The notes: generated by a model not told the origin, from the sequence alone. DNA of 64,000 nt from Brachypterus glaber (GCA_958510825.1 OY294044.1:81018895-81082894), one strand, 5' to 3'. Numbered from the stretch's first letter, positions 21,522 to 33,489 are shown. Numbers and translations are program-made.

Positions 21522-22328
21522 TATACTCTGCGTAAATTAAGTCTAGAATCACCCGATTACCTTTCCAGTTACAAGTTAAAACGCTAGAGCAGGTTGATTT
21601 TTATTTTTTATTTTGCAAATTTTGGTGTAAAAAAAATTATTAAAACTTTCACGCCCTTGCACTCACCCACCCCAAATTTGTTTTTTCAAATAGCAACCTA
21701 CCCCTTGTGATACATCGTTGGAAAGGTAATTTAATAAAATTTCTAATAATGATGAGCCTACTGTTAAAGAGTTCAAGGACATTAAACATTTACTGTAAAC
21801 TAAAATTATATTTCACATGTGCTTATAAAAAACTAAAACATGCATTTTTTTATAAGCTCTTTGCCAAATTGGACTTATCATACACCGTTAGAAAGCTTAT
21901 TAAGTTACATATCCAACGATGTGCAAGGGGTACGTTGCTATTAAAAAAAATTGGGATGGTATTGGGGTGAAAATTTAAAAAAACTTTTGCACTAACATTT
22001 GCAAAATAAAAAATAAAAATCGACCTGTTCGCACACACACACTTTACATGTGCTTATAAAAACTAAAATATGTATTTTTTTCATAAGCTCTTTGCCAAAT
22101 TGGCCTGTTATAAAGCTTAGTAAATTACCTTTCCAACGATGTGTGGGGAGGTTGCTATTTGAAAAATATAAAATAATGGGTTGGAAGGGTGCAAGGGAGT
22201 AAAATTTTAATAACTTTTTTTAAACCAAAAATTGCAAAATAAAAAATAAAAATCGACATATCCAGGCATTTTTTTTTGTAACTGAAAAGTTAATCGGGTG
22301 ATTTCAGACTTAATTTAAGCACTGTATA
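21522..22328. mobile_element. Foldback MITE, TAAATTAAGTCT ends
   Basis: Left GTAAATTAAGTCTAGAATCA and CCCGATTACC are mirrored by GGTTAATCGGGTGATTTCAG-type sequence and ACTTAATTTAAGCACTGTATA. The interior holds two direct copies of a block with GCTCTTTGCCAAATTGG (about 21820 and 22045). Confidence 0.85.
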
Positions 22329-22774
22329 ATATTAAAAGCTTTTTTTAGTGTGTAACAACATATAAATATTATTTTGTTTTAAAAAAAACTTGCGATATGT
22401 ACTTTAATACTAAACATAAAGGGCAATCCAGAAACTTGCATAACATTATTACATAACAAATTAGAATTCTAAAATATAAAAGGTACGTCACTGGGCAATG
22501 TAAATAAACATTTGACAAAAGCTTTTTCTTAAAACCCTTAAGTGAAAGCAAGTTTTGATACATCAACTTTTTTTCACATTGCCCATTGGCTTGATGTGTC
22601 GTCATATGTCTTGTACGCAGGCTTATACTTCACTCTCGTCTTGTTTTGATTTATACTTTCGAGCGACCTTGGAGAGAAGAAAGAATTTATCTGTTTTAAG
22701 GTCTATACCTTAAGTATAAGTGTAAGTACAAGTTAATGATCTATACATTGAGAAAAAACAATTTTCGATGTCCG
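22329..22774. other. AT-rich sequence, no gene seen
   Basis: Only short repeats are visible, such as GTATACCTTAAGTATAAG near 22710. No coding signal. Confidence 0.5.
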
Positions 22775-23610
22775 TCCGTGGCACACAGGTAAAAAATACC
22801 AAAAAAGCAGAAAAAAATCATGAAGCGTCGAAAAAAATATTTATAAACCTTATAGTGTCATCTAAACGATGTCTATACATTTTTTTGAAAATGTTTGCGG
22901 TCTTGCTTAAAAAATTAAATTTAAGCGGCACTGCATACCGGGTGGGTCATTTAAACGGTTAAAAGTCGATATCTCAGAAACCGTACAAGATATTTTTTTG
23001 AAATTTGGTATTAAGCTTCAATACCTAGGGGGACACCTTTTTATCAAAGCAGATTTTTTTTCATCCACACCCTTAGGCGGGAAAGGGGTAACTTAAAATT
23101 TTTAAATGGAATGGGGTGTTTTTTATTCAGATTCAAATTCAGTATAAAAAATTACATAATTGACCGAAAAAGTTTTTTTTGAACCTCAAATTAGGCTGTA
23201 AAAAAACTAAAAAAAAAACGCCATTTAAAAAAAATTGAAAAATTTGAATATTTTAGTAGTTTTCTATTGTTTAGGTTAATTCATGGTTTTAAACCTAAAA
23301 ATATACAAAAGAAATCAAATCTGAATTTTTTCCAAAAATTTAATTTTTTTTTTCCTGACGCGTCCGTACGCGTCATGACGGGTCCGGACATGGAGATAAT
23401 ACCTTTCTATGATTTAATACCCCATATTTGGACTATATTTTAAAATTTAAAAAATACAGCCTTAAAAAAAATTAAGTGTAAGATATTGTACATTCAATGT
23501 GCCACTTAAATTTAATTTTTTAAGCAACAACGCAAAGGTTTATAAATATTCAACTTTCGACGCTTCATGATTTTTTTCTTTTTTTTTTGGAATTTTTTTA
23601 CCTGTGTGCG
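22775..23610. mobile_element. Foldback element, CACACAGGTAAAAAA ends
   Basis: Left CACACAGGTAAAAAATACC and AAATCATGAAGCGTCG are mirrored by CGACGCTTCATGATTT and TTTTTTTACCTGTGTG. GCTTAAAAAATTAAATTTAA near 22911 mirrors the block near 23508. A second MITE end, ATACCGGGTGGGTCATTTAA at 22938, interrupts the left arm. Confidence 0.8.
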
Positions 23611-23654
23611 TCGGTTACTCCGTCCAGAGGCCTACATATCATACCAAGCCAAAC

Positions 23655-23963
23655 CAACTCCGGATTCGGAATTAGCGACCCCCTAAACGTATAGAAATGT
23701 TTGTCTCGTCTGGTGGACAAGACCTTTTTTTTCATGGTCCTGTGCACGATGTTAAACATCCTAATCCGAATGTGGAGTTGGTTTGACTCGGTCAGATCGC
23801 ATTTCTTTACTAACTTCAAAAACTTCATTTTATCACTTTTTTTAAGTTAGGAACGAAATGCGATATGACCGAGCTAAACCAACTCCAAATGCGGATCCAG
23901 CGACCCCAAAAACGTATAGAAATGTTTGTCACGTCTGGTGGACAAGACCTTTTTTTTTCGTGA
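23655..23963. repeat. Direct plus inverted triplicate block
   Basis: AAACCAACTCCGGATTC with ACGTATAGAAATGTTTGTC and GTCTGGTGGACAAGACC occurs at about 23650-23732 and again at 23876-23950. Between them an inverted part (CCGAATGTGGAGTTGGTTTG) lies near 23766-23786. Confidence 0.85.
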
Positions 23964-24604
23964 GCCTCTGTTTTTGTTGAATCATTAAACTGAATTGGGC
24001 GGGGGTCAAAAAATGTTCTAGTAACCTAAAATTTGGTATGCAAGCATAGTGTTTCAATTGAAACAACATGGAAAAATTAAAAAATTGTTTTTTTGCAATG
24101 CCCTACTGCGGCTGTAACTGATTTGTAGTAAACGAAATTACATCCTTAATTTACCCTAACTTTAAGCTCATTTTTCTCGAAATCTACTTTTTGTTGCTAA
24201 TATACCTTTTCGCTCGACCACTCACAATTAAAGTAAATAGAGATAAAACTTAAAAACTATTAGTTTAATAATAAAAAGAATATTCTTTAAAACGTTGTCT
24301 CAATCAATATTTTCCAAGCAATTTAAGAAAATAAAGAACACAACAATATATTTTTCTATAATACAAGTTTTAGTGCTTTTATATGTTCACCGAGAAATGC
24401 TATCATTGTTTTCTATAAGTAATATTATATCTTCGAATTTTACAGTTTTCTGTAAATTTACAGAAAAACATTATCTGGGAACAAGCGGAAGATTAAATTA
24501 CATGTTTTCTCGTTCCCCTTTATATTTTATTAAAAACGAAATATGAAATATAATATTATAAAAATATAAAAATATGCCAAATATTAAATTTTAATTATTC
24601 TCGT
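23964..24604. other. AT-rich sequence, no gene seen
   Basis: No repeat or coding signal is recognised. Confidence 0.5.
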
Positions 24605-24608
24605 CATC

Positions 24609-27009
24609 TAAAGGCTCTAACGGTCTAACTCCAAAACGTCATTTTTTTCAGGAGACGTAAAAAACGATTTAAAACTTAATTATAGCAAGTTAGAACTTTA
24701 AAACTAGCTTGTTCACAGGTAAAAATGTTTGAAATGTGTTAATGTATTTAAAACTTTTCATTGTTATCTATTTTATATAAATTATTTCAAAATTAAATTT
24801 TAACCACAGAATCTAAATTCACTAATGGTCTAACTCCAAGGGAAGATAAAAGAGGATACCTATCGTATTATATCGCGTAATATTATTACAAAAAATTTAT
24901 TTTTTTATATTTAATATATAATATTACTACTAGGTAGGCATAATATATATACCTAGATAATATTAATATTATAAAATTTATACATTATAAAATCTTCATA
25001 AAAATAATTAAATCCCATGAGAAAAAAATATATTTTATTTTGTAACGTTATGTTATAATAAAAATATAATAATTATTAAGCAACATTCAAAACTTAAATA
25101 CCTTATTTACATTTTTGTGGTCAATAATCTAATATTATTAAACAATCAAATATTATCTAACTAAATTCTAATGTATATTATTATACATAATTATGTATGT
25201 ATCATAAATGTAACGAATCTTTAACAGTTTGCTGCATATTTTTTTTATGTTTTTTGGATTTAGTTAAGTATTTATTATTATAAAAAAGATTTAAGTTATA
25301 ATTATTTTAGTTTTTTTTTCTGAAATAGAAACTTAAACATAGGGTATATTATCATAATATTCGTGATACTTCCATTCTAAGGTGGACTTTAATTCTTGTA
25401 AATGTTTATATTTTCGTTTCTTTATGGCTAGCCGTTCATAATAAAGTTGTGGAATATCTTTATATTTAATAGGTTCTATAATATCTTTTGGTTTTTGCCC
25501 ACACTCTTTTAAATCCTTCCAATTATCGGAATGTCTTAATTTAAAGTTTATGGTGCCATCCGGACAGTACTGCAGGGCTCGGATATTGGTTACGCATGGA
25601 TCTGCTTTTATTTTACCAGGTCTTATTGATTTATAAAATTTAATAGACGTAAAATTCTTGAAAAAAGTGTGGTCCAAGTAATTTCAATTTCAATGTAGTC
25701 TGTGGGAACATTAATTTCTCTGTCTCTCAATTGCTTTTCTATACATGAATGGGCAGAATCAGCCTCCATTTGTGTATGACCTTTTTCTAAAAATTTTTGC
25801 TCTATAAATTTTTTTTTTGTTATCGCAATATTGAGCAAAGCATTAGAAAGAGTGCTGTTTCTATTTTGGTACGTGCACTCATCACTATATAAAATGATTT
25901 TTTCTTGAGTATTTTCTAATGGTACCTTTTCAACGAAATCTATAATAATGGATGCAAACTCTTCTGAGTTAAGACCACCTTCAGATTCATTCCATACATA
26001 ACACATCATGTCTTTGTTTTTTAAGTTATAAAATGTAAAGTTATGAATAGCCAACTGTTTTATAATACATGCTTGATACTTTAGACTGGGGACTTAAAAG
26101 TACCGCTTGTGTATCCATAGTAAATAAATGTTTTTCACATTCTTTATCTACCCACTCACATTTCCTGTTCGGTAAGCAACACATACATCGCACTCATCCT
26201 TTTTGGGACTAAACAATTTCAATTTTTTTTCGTCAAAATTTTTTTTAAAAGTCGTAAATGACAACGGTTTAACATTCTCCTTTCCACACCAATCGTTAGC
26301 ATAAAAATTATATAAATCCATATAAGATTTCCAGTTGGGCTCTAAATATAATTTTGTAGAAGACTGCCTGCAGTAGTGAGATTCCAACTTAGCAAGAGAC
26401 TCAAAAAAATCGTTAAGACAATCTAATTCCTTAATACGGCCTCTGTTTAAGACTATATTTTTCATCACTTACAATATCATCCTTGATAATTTTATTAAAT
26501 TCATTTGTACACTTTTTTTTCCAATTATGTACGGTTGTTGACGAAAGCGCTAAAGTATTTAAGAACAATTTTTTACAAACCGGCACTACTTTGTTATCTT
26601 TTTTGAGATGATATTGAAAGGTAATATTTCGTCTGGAAACGTTCATATCTTTTCTATCTCTCTTTCTTTTAACTGAACTGGTTTGCATTAAAGTGTCCAC
26701 TAAAACCTTTTTCTCCTTCCATGACTTTGACCAAAAATCTTCAAAAATGTTACTTCTTGTATCGTTGTTAAATTCTTTGCATTGTAAAATAGAGTTTCCT
26801 TCATCTACGCACTGACAACTTTTTAGCTTTTTTTCTTCTCGATCAATGACAATCCATTTTCCATTAATTAATGTTTTTCCTTGGAATGGAAGGCCCTTTT
26901 CCCGATCTATTTTTTGCTTTTTTGAAGTATGTTGGTAATCAGATAATGAAGCAAATTTGATAAAAATCTCATTTTGGAAAAATTTGGAGTTAGACAACTA
27001 GAGCCTTTA
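24609..27009 (-). mobile_element. Decayed DNA-transposon candidate with 27-bp TIR
   Basis: TAAAGGCTCTA followed by GTCTAACTCCAAA after a few variable bases is present at 24609-24635 and as its reverse complement at 26983-27009, with 24 of 27 positions equal. A third copy of GGTCTAACTCCAA lies subterminally at about 24829. Between the repeats is the decayed ORF at 25333-26997. I found no clear target-site duplication, so the exact ends are uncertain. The region from the ORF end to the left TIR (24640-25330) is A/T-only and non-coding. Confidence 0.6.
25333..26997 (-). pseudogene. Frameshifted transposase-like gene (DUF7869-like family)
   Basis: This is one protein of about 550 codons broken into pieces: 26997-26431, 26468-26148, 26150-26060, 26054-25623 and 25677-25333, joined by single-base frame changes near 26450, 26158, 26050 and 25672. 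The N-terminal part has CQC...C cysteines and a basic stretch with a KRKRDRKD run. The second piece has ESHYCR and PKKDECDVC. The third has the block MDTQAVLLSPQSK. The fourth has HNFTFYNL, VWNESEGGLNS, LYSDECTYQNRN and KGHTQMEADSAHSCIE. The fifth has FYKSIRPGK and LRHSDNW. I recognise this as a multicopy family in insects whose conserved part I believe is called DUF7869. The acidic residues in MDTQ, YSDE and MEADSAHSCIE could be an RNase H-like DDE set, which is an inference. There is no in-frame ATG before codon ~100: the frame opens inside the right TIR. GTGAGT near 26158 looks like a splice donor, but the downstream frame continues coding-like at once, so a frameshift is more likely than an intron. 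Confidence 0.8.
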
Positions 27010-27252
27010 ATGGACGTTCTGTTTTCTTTTTCTCGATTTTTATGTGGAGTATTAAATAAACAAGGATCTTATTTATACTATAATGGACCAATAGAAAGTC
27101 ACACCGATGGTAAAAACAATAGTTATTTATGGTACTATGTTTGACCCACGAAGGCTTTTTTATGTACACACAATGTTTATTTTATTATGGCCGCTAAAAC
27201 AGTAGGCGGCTACGGTACAAAAAAAAAAACAATTGCAAGTTTGACAGTTTAA
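27010..27252. other. Spacer between transposon candidate and MITE
   Basis: No feature is recognised except a local GC-richer repeat GCCGCTAAAACAGTAGGCGGC near 27190. Confidence 0.5.
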
Positions 27253-27387
27253 GGGCCACTTGCACCAATGATGATTTAACTTTAAACTTGGATTAAATTG
27301 ACAGCCGACCAATCAGAACGCAGCATTTTTAACTTAAACTCGGTTTGGCTGAGATAATCCCGTACCAAAAGTTGGTGCAAGTGGCCC
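27253..27387. mobile_element. Harbinger-type MITE with TAA duplication
   Basis: GGGCCACTTGCACCAA (27253-27268) is mirrored exactly by TTGGTGCAAGTGGCCC (27372-27387). TAA flanks both sides (27250-27252 and 27388-27390), matching the 3-bp TWA preference of PIF/Harbinger. The interior is partly self-complementary (AACTTTAAACTTGG against the block near 27332). The element is 135 bp. No transposase of this type is in the window. Confidence 0.9.
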
Positions 27388-28540
27388 TAAACTCAAGATT
27401 TATTTTACCGCGTGGTGTCGTTTTCAAATTGACGTTACAGATGAAAATAGTGTTTTTGTCCCTGAGGACATTTTAAACAAGCAAAAGTAGCTACTTTAAA
27501 TACTATACCACCCCAAGACAAATACGAATGCAAGTATAAAATTTTTGATAATCATTAAAAATTATAATTGAATAAGTTTCAATTTTGAGGTTATGATTGC
27601 AAGTTTATGGCTTTAAAAATTTCAACATTGTTACTGTTTATTTTAGCCGTTTAACTCGTAAGATCAATCCCTAAAATGTGAATATTTTGTGAAAAAACTG
27701 CCTTTTCTAAAAGAGTGGGTAAAAATAGTACCTCACGTTGCTACGGGAGATGTGAGACAATTTACAAAAAATTAATAATATGTCAATTTCCTTAGGTAAA
27801 TTGACGACAGTAAGTCTTTATATTTATGAATTGGATAAAATCTATTTCTACGAGCGTGCGGAAAGATGTCTTTTTCCGCACGCATATGCGTGTGGAAAGA
27901 AGGTCTTTTCCGCAAGCATAATTCTTTCATAAAAAAAACAGCTTGATTATACAAATGTGTAACATTATTGGCTAAGACACTTGTTTCTATGGCGACCGAT
28001 CAAAATGATAGCGTCTTAAGCTAGTTTGTTCTTGTTAATTGTGTTGTCAATTTTAATTGTAAAGTTTTTATAAAAGAAAATGATCATTATTTTTCAACCA
28101 AAATAGAATTGGTAATAACTAATATTAGATTCGTTTTAATAATTGTTAATTTTTCGTTATTCTTGTTATATTTATTCGCAAAATAATAAAAATGTTTAAA
28201 TTTCTTAATTGTTAATTATTTTTTTATCGTAGAAAAAATATTGTTTCTAACTCATGCGTAAAGAGGATTTTCTGCACTCGACTGCTTGCCTGAAGTCCGC
28301 TACGCAAATGCAATCTAGTGCGGAAAAGAGCCTCTTTCCACACTTGTTTGGAAAATAGCTATGTATCACTTTATTGTAGTCGGTTGCTAGGGTGTTATTT
28401 GGTTGTCAAAACTAGCGAAATTTAGTGTTTATAACTATAACTCTTTAAATATTGGTAGAAATGTTAAAAACGAGAAAATAGACGCTGAAATTATTAAATT
28501 TCAATACAAATCAATAACACAACTCTACAAAATAGGCTCA
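27388..28540. other. AT-rich sequence with GC hairpins
   Basis: Two places carry strong hairpins built on TGCGGAAA/TTTCCGCA: 27853-27912 (GTGCGGAAA...TTTTTCCGCAC, then GTGTGGAAAG...CTTTTCCGC) and 28305-28345 (GTGCGGAAAAGAG...CTCTTTCCACAC). They resemble in style the GC modules of repeats B and C. No gene seen. Confidence 0.55.
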
Positions 28541-29766
28541 ACTTTTTGCTCTGGGAAACGGAAAGTTGGACTTTATAGAGTTTTTTCTCCTGAGTCCGAA
28601 TCTGCTTTCAGAATTTTTCCATCATGTCACAATTTTGCTCAAAAGTCGTTTATAAACCAAATATGCGCTAAATTCGTCATTTTGGAAAGGATCTATTTTT
28701 GTTATACTGGCAGACTTTCACATAACCATCAAATCAATTTATAGCTTCAACCTTAAACTATGCTTACATAAAATAAAAAATATGAAAACTTTTAAAATAT
28801 AGACGTAAGATCAGTTTTTTAAGCCCCTTATTTTATCAAAAATCAATGAACTCAACTTTTGTACATGACTGTTCACGTCACTAAGACATCAAAATTGATA
28901 TGAACATTTGCAAAATTTATTATTTTTAATTAAAATTAGTTTAAATGGTTATTTGCATAAACGAAATGTGTTTTTTAGCGTAGATTTTCATGAGGAATTG
29001 AAATATTTACTCAGATTTTTTCCATCACGTGCAGATTTTTAGCAAACCGTGATTTAAAGTTTCCTGCTTTTGCACCATTTTCCGTTTCGGTAGTTTTTTA
29101 AGCAACACATTTAAGCGCTACATTAATATATTCATTTTGATTAATGCAGTTTTTTTTCGGAATTTAAATATGCAATTAGGTGTTTTCTAACACGTCACAA
29201 TTTTGCGCAAAAAGCACATAAGTTTCTAAGTTTCGTAGAAAAGCCGTCCGTTGCAAGTAAATTAGGCCTAAGCTAAATTAATTTAATACGTGATGAAAAA
29301 AATCTGAGTAAATATTTCAATTCCTCATGAAAATCTACGCTAAAAAACACATTTCGTTTATGCAAATAACCATTTAAACTAATTTTAATTAAAAATAATA
29401 AATTTTGCAAATTTTCATATCAATTTTGATGTCTTAGTGACGTGAACAGTCATGTACAAAAGTTGAGTTCAATGGGTTTGGATAAAATAAGGGGCTTAAC
29501 ATAACTAGTTTTTTAGTCTGTATTTTAAAAGTTTTCATATTTTTATTTTATATACGGAAGGTTTAAGGTTAAAACTATAATTCGATATGATGGTTATATA
29601 GAAATCTGTTAGAATAACAAAAATAGAGCCTTTACAAAATGACAAATTTAGCGCATATTTGGTTTATAAACGACTTTTGCACAAAATTGTGACGTGATGG
29701 AAAAATTCTGAAAGCAGATTCGGATTCTCTATAAGGTCCAACTTACCGTATCCCAGAGCAAAAAGT
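28541..29766. mobile_element. 1.2-kb foldback, ACTTTTTGCTCTGGGA ends
   Basis: Left ACTTTTTGCTCTGGGA is mirrored by TCCCAGAGCAAAAAGT. Arms of roughly 480 bp match closely, for example CAGAATTTTTCCATCATGTC (28610) against GACGTGATGGAAAAATTCTG (29691) and ACATGACTGTTCACGTCAC against GTGACGTGAACAGTCATGT. The loop spans about 29037-29295. The open frame in the left arm is not coding: it includes the TIR. Confidence 0.92.
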
Positions 29767-30449
29767 GTGTTGCATAGTTTATGACTTTTTTGAGTTAAAG
29801 ACGTATGCCAACCACGCTCAAATTGGGAAAATCCACTGCCTAGCTGACTTTTTGGCCTCCTGCCCTCAAAAAAAAATACCTCCTATCACCCTTGAGCACT
29901 ACATACTATTTCAGGAGTGAAGTCAGTATAATTCCTTAAACCACTAAAGGTATTTTAAAAAAGCTTTTAAAAGCAAAATTTTAAAGACTTTTCCAGCCAT
30001 AGAGCTAATGAGAGTAAAAAAGTTCAGCATGTCAAAGGACCTGAAAAAGAGGGCAAACGTTCCAGGTGAGTAAACTGCTCTCTTTAGCTTCCTGATAGTT
30101 TTAATTAAAATCGATTAAAAAATTCATTCTGTTTTGTGGCTCTCGTCTCTATAAACACAGACTACAACAAAAACAAACCGTGAAGTACATCTAATGCTTC
30201 GCAAATGGTAGGATATGCCCTTTTAACTACTAGCTTTAAAACGTACCATTACACAGGCACACAAAAGAATAAAAGTCTTCTATTCTCAACTCTATATGTA
30301 ATACATACATTACATGTATTAATAGCAGCGAAGGATTTAAGAGTGCGAGGCTATATTAGTCTTCTCTGCGGTAGTTTATATATTAGTTTTTTCACTACTA
30401 GCAATATTTAACTATTTGTATTCAAATAATAAAATAAATTATTAACAGA
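29767..30449. other. Sequence without recognised repeats
   Basis: This is the least repeat-like stretch of the middle of the window. AATGTAATACATACATTACA near 30295 is a small palindrome. I found no protein similarity. Confidence 0.5.
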
Positions 30450-31060
30450 ATAGTATATTCTATAACTAGTATGGAATAGACAATATTCCGCGCGAGCGGA
30501 AAGTTTGTCATACGGCAGGCGACTATGACGGTCCCGCGAGCGCGGAATGACTATTCCATACGTGTTGTAGAATATACTTTTTCTTCAACTGCAACATTAA
30601 ACACTATATGGCTTTAAACTGCGGACAAGGTTAAAAACAATGTTTTTTGTGACTCGACATTGTAAATGCAACAAAACACATATCTTTAAACAAAGCAATT
30701 AATTTTATTTAATAATTTTATCAAATCAGTACTTAACAAAGATTTTTATTTAATTTTAGCACACTGGTCAAATATTAAGAAAAACTAATAAACTTTATAT
30801 AATTTTAACGCAAAACTTTAAATTGCATTAAATTATTCAATATTTCATGGTAAAATAAATATATTTTTGCTAATTTTGCTACAGTTTTCTTTACTTTTTA
30901 ATAATATATAATATATATATAATAATAAACAAGAGATGGCACTACATGTGCTCATTCACACTTGATACGGAATATTCATACCGTATCTAGAGCTAAAATG
31001 GATTCATTTTGTGTTTGAAAAGTGTGTGTATTTGCTTACATTCTAAAGGAGTCGTAGAAA
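30450..31060 (+). repeat. Dispersed repeat B, copy 2
   Basis: It matches 3470-4174 in order and orientation with scattered substitutions, a deletion of about 120 bp near 30763 and an added TA-rich stretch near 30900-30927. The hairpin at 30469-30561 carries its interior inverted relative to copy 1. Confidence 0.9.
30469..30561. repeat. Hairpin in repeat B, orientation 2
   Basis: The outer arms GTATGGAATAGACAATATTC and GGAATGACTATTCCATAC are as in copy 1. The interior reads CCGCGCGAGCGGAAAGTTT, GTCATACGGCAGGCG, ATGACGGTCCCGCGAGCG, the reverse complement of the copy-1 interior. Confidence 0.9.
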
Positions 31061-31554
31061 TGATATTTCTTGAAATTTTCATAAAAATCAAGTAGCCTTG
31101 ATCAATGACATTTGCTCAAATAAATACTTTGAACTGACGTTTAAAATTAGTTTGGACTTTTTAAATTTTTTTCATAATATTTATCTAATTATTATTTGTA
31201 TTAAGTGGTAATAATTTTAATTAATTATATTTAATAAATAAAAAGTTATTTAAAGCTAGTTTAATTAGTAAAAATTGCACAAAGAACTGAAACATCTAAA
31301 GTGACAGAAATTAGTTGTTTATAAAATTTACTCCTACTAGGAGAGAAAAAAATATTGCTATAGGTGAAGAAAATTTATTTCAGTCTGAAAACATGATAAA
31401 GAATTGTATGTTCTAAAGCTAGTAGTAAAAAAACAAATATACAAACCAGGGCATAAAAGACTCGTATAGCCTTGCACTTATATATTTAATACGCTTGGCT
31501 ATAAAATATGTCTTCTCTACCTTGGTATATATTAACTATTATATAATAGTTATT
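31061..31554. other. AT-rich sequence, no gene seen
   Basis: No feature is recognised. Confidence 0.5.
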
Positions 31555-32150
31555 TATATACCAAGGGACTAAACTGGCTGTTTTAGTCCCGCTGCATTAG
31601 TGTTTCCTGAGCGAGCTTAGCGAGCGAGGGAAACAGAAATGCCAGGGACTAAAAAAGCCAAGTTTAGACCTGAGCTATATACACTATTTTTTTGCGGGAC
31701 CAAACATTATTTAGGTAGGTAGATCAAAATAAAATTCAAAACCACGCGTCTAAAATCGGTTGTTTTATTTTCGTAATTTAATCAAGATGCCTGTAAATTG
31801 CAAAAAGTCAGTTTCATGGCTATCGCGATTTCAATTGTTTTTTAATAGGTTGACACAAACGTCAAAAAAATGGACGAAGATGATAAATTTTAAGTTATGG
31901 ATAAATTGTTATGACAATGTTATTTTTAAAGGTTTTTTTTGTTAAAATCAAATAAATTGGTTTGAATCGCTAATTTATTACAAAACACCACCAAACCTAA
32001 TTTTTGAACCAGCAAAGCACATAGTAAGTATAATATTTTAATATTATTATTGCCGTGATTTTTATTCCCTAGGGAGAAAACGGCAAGTTTAGTCCCGAAA
32101 ATGAAAGCGTAAAATTAGGTTTTAGTCTTGGTCGTGCAAAAAGTAATTTT
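31555..32150 (+). repeat. Dispersed repeat D, copy 1
   Basis: It starts near CAAGGGACTAAACTGGCTG and contains GGGACTAAA / TTTAGTCCC pairs. A second copy is at 57750-58270. Copy 1 carries an extra GC-rich module at about 31601-31637 with the stem GTTTCC / GGAAAC around GAGCGAGCTTAGCGAGCGAG. Copy 2 has a different, shorter interior. Confidence 0.7.
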
Positions 32151-32162
32151 GCACTTTCAATA

Positions 32163-33474
32163 ATTACACAACCCCACAAAATAAAACAAAAGTCCGGAGC
32201 TCTAATGAAAACTATGGTATTGCTATTCATTTTTTTATGCCAAAACCGAATCGGATATTTAAAAAAATTGTAGACCCTCAAAATCTTGAGTACAATGGGG
32301 TTTTTGTATGCATTCGAGACAAAAAAAAAATCCACAGGATTTCATTTTTTTTTTAAATAAAAATGATTTATGATGGCATGATGCAGATTTTAAATATCTA
32401 CCCTAGTTAATTTTTTACAGGCCCACAAATCCAAACTTCGCACTTTTTTCGTGTTTTTCCGATATATTTCATTAAAAACTTTATACAATTTGTTTTTGAA
32501 AAAATAACGATTGTGCGCTATATCTCAAGATTTTGAGGGTCCACAATTTTTCTAAATATCAGATTCGGCTTCAGCTTCAAAAAATGCATAGGAATACCAT
32601 ACTGCCCTGCTACCCTAAAAAGCAGCAACTCTATATTTAATAAAACTGAGATAATGGCAAAATACAAACAGTAAATCGTCTTAGCCACACCCTTGTGTTA
32701 TAGCTAGAATCTAGAAAGTGGGCGTATAAATTTAGGTTTAAAGTACCTTTATTATAACACAAGTTCGCAATTATTAATAATCTATTTAAATATAAAATGA
32801 CACATACTGCTTTTTAGCCTAGTATCTCGTAGTCAATTTTTTTAGCAACGCTAAACTATAAAGCAGTATGTGGCAAGATAAGGAGAAAACAACCCAAAAA
32901 TATAAAAAAAAAATATTTTTTAATTTCCCTTTAAAAATCAATTTTACTTGTCCCTTGGTCCCAAGGAAAGTCTTGAGTTAGTAAAAAAATTGATTTATTT
33001 TTTTTTTTCAAAATTTTTTCGTTTTCCAAAAAAATTGTTTTAATGAACCAAGACTTACGGAGGGAAGTATTATTTTGTTGGCAGCAGTTTTTTTGTTATT
33101 TCCAGAAAACCTAGCGTCATACAAAAACTTTAATAATGCAAAAAGAAACTGTTTTATTACTGCTTTACACCCTTCCAATTTCGTTTTAATATATTTAGTA
33201 ATAAAACGCTTATTTGGAGTTAGTTACTGCTTTTTAGCTTAGTAACAGTCCCTTATTTTGGAGATACTGCAATTTTCATAAGTCTATAACTGAATAAATA
33301 AGGCCGTTTACTTAAATTTGATTGGTTTAGTAAATAGCCTATGGAAATGCACAACTAAGAGTAAGGTTAATGAAAAATCGACAAAAATTGGAGTTGCGGC
33401 TTTTTAGCTTAGGGGGCAGCATAGTCCTCATTATGAGAACTCCGGACTTTTTTTATTTTGTGGGGCTGTGTTAT
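32163..33474. mobile_element. 1.3-kb element, ACACARCCCCACAAAATAAA ends
   Basis: Left ACACAACCCCACAAAATAAA and AAGTCCGGAG are mirrored by CTCCGGACTT and TTATTTTGTGGGGCTGTGTT. A smaller foldback lies inside (about 32205-32610, with CCTCAAAATCTTGAG mirrored by CTCAAGATTTTGAGG). The ends resemble those of the element at 33490. Confidence 0.75.
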
Positions 33475-33489
33475 TTATGATAATTATAA

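Noticed and set aside
26060..26160. An intron in the transposase-like gene, starting at GTGAGT
   Set aside because: The sequence after the apparent donor reads straight on in another frame with family-like content (MDTQAVLLSPQSK), so a frameshift explains it better.
28403..28744. Plus-strand ORF of 113 codons
   Set aside because: It runs across the left end and arm of a foldback element and has no recognisable protein features.
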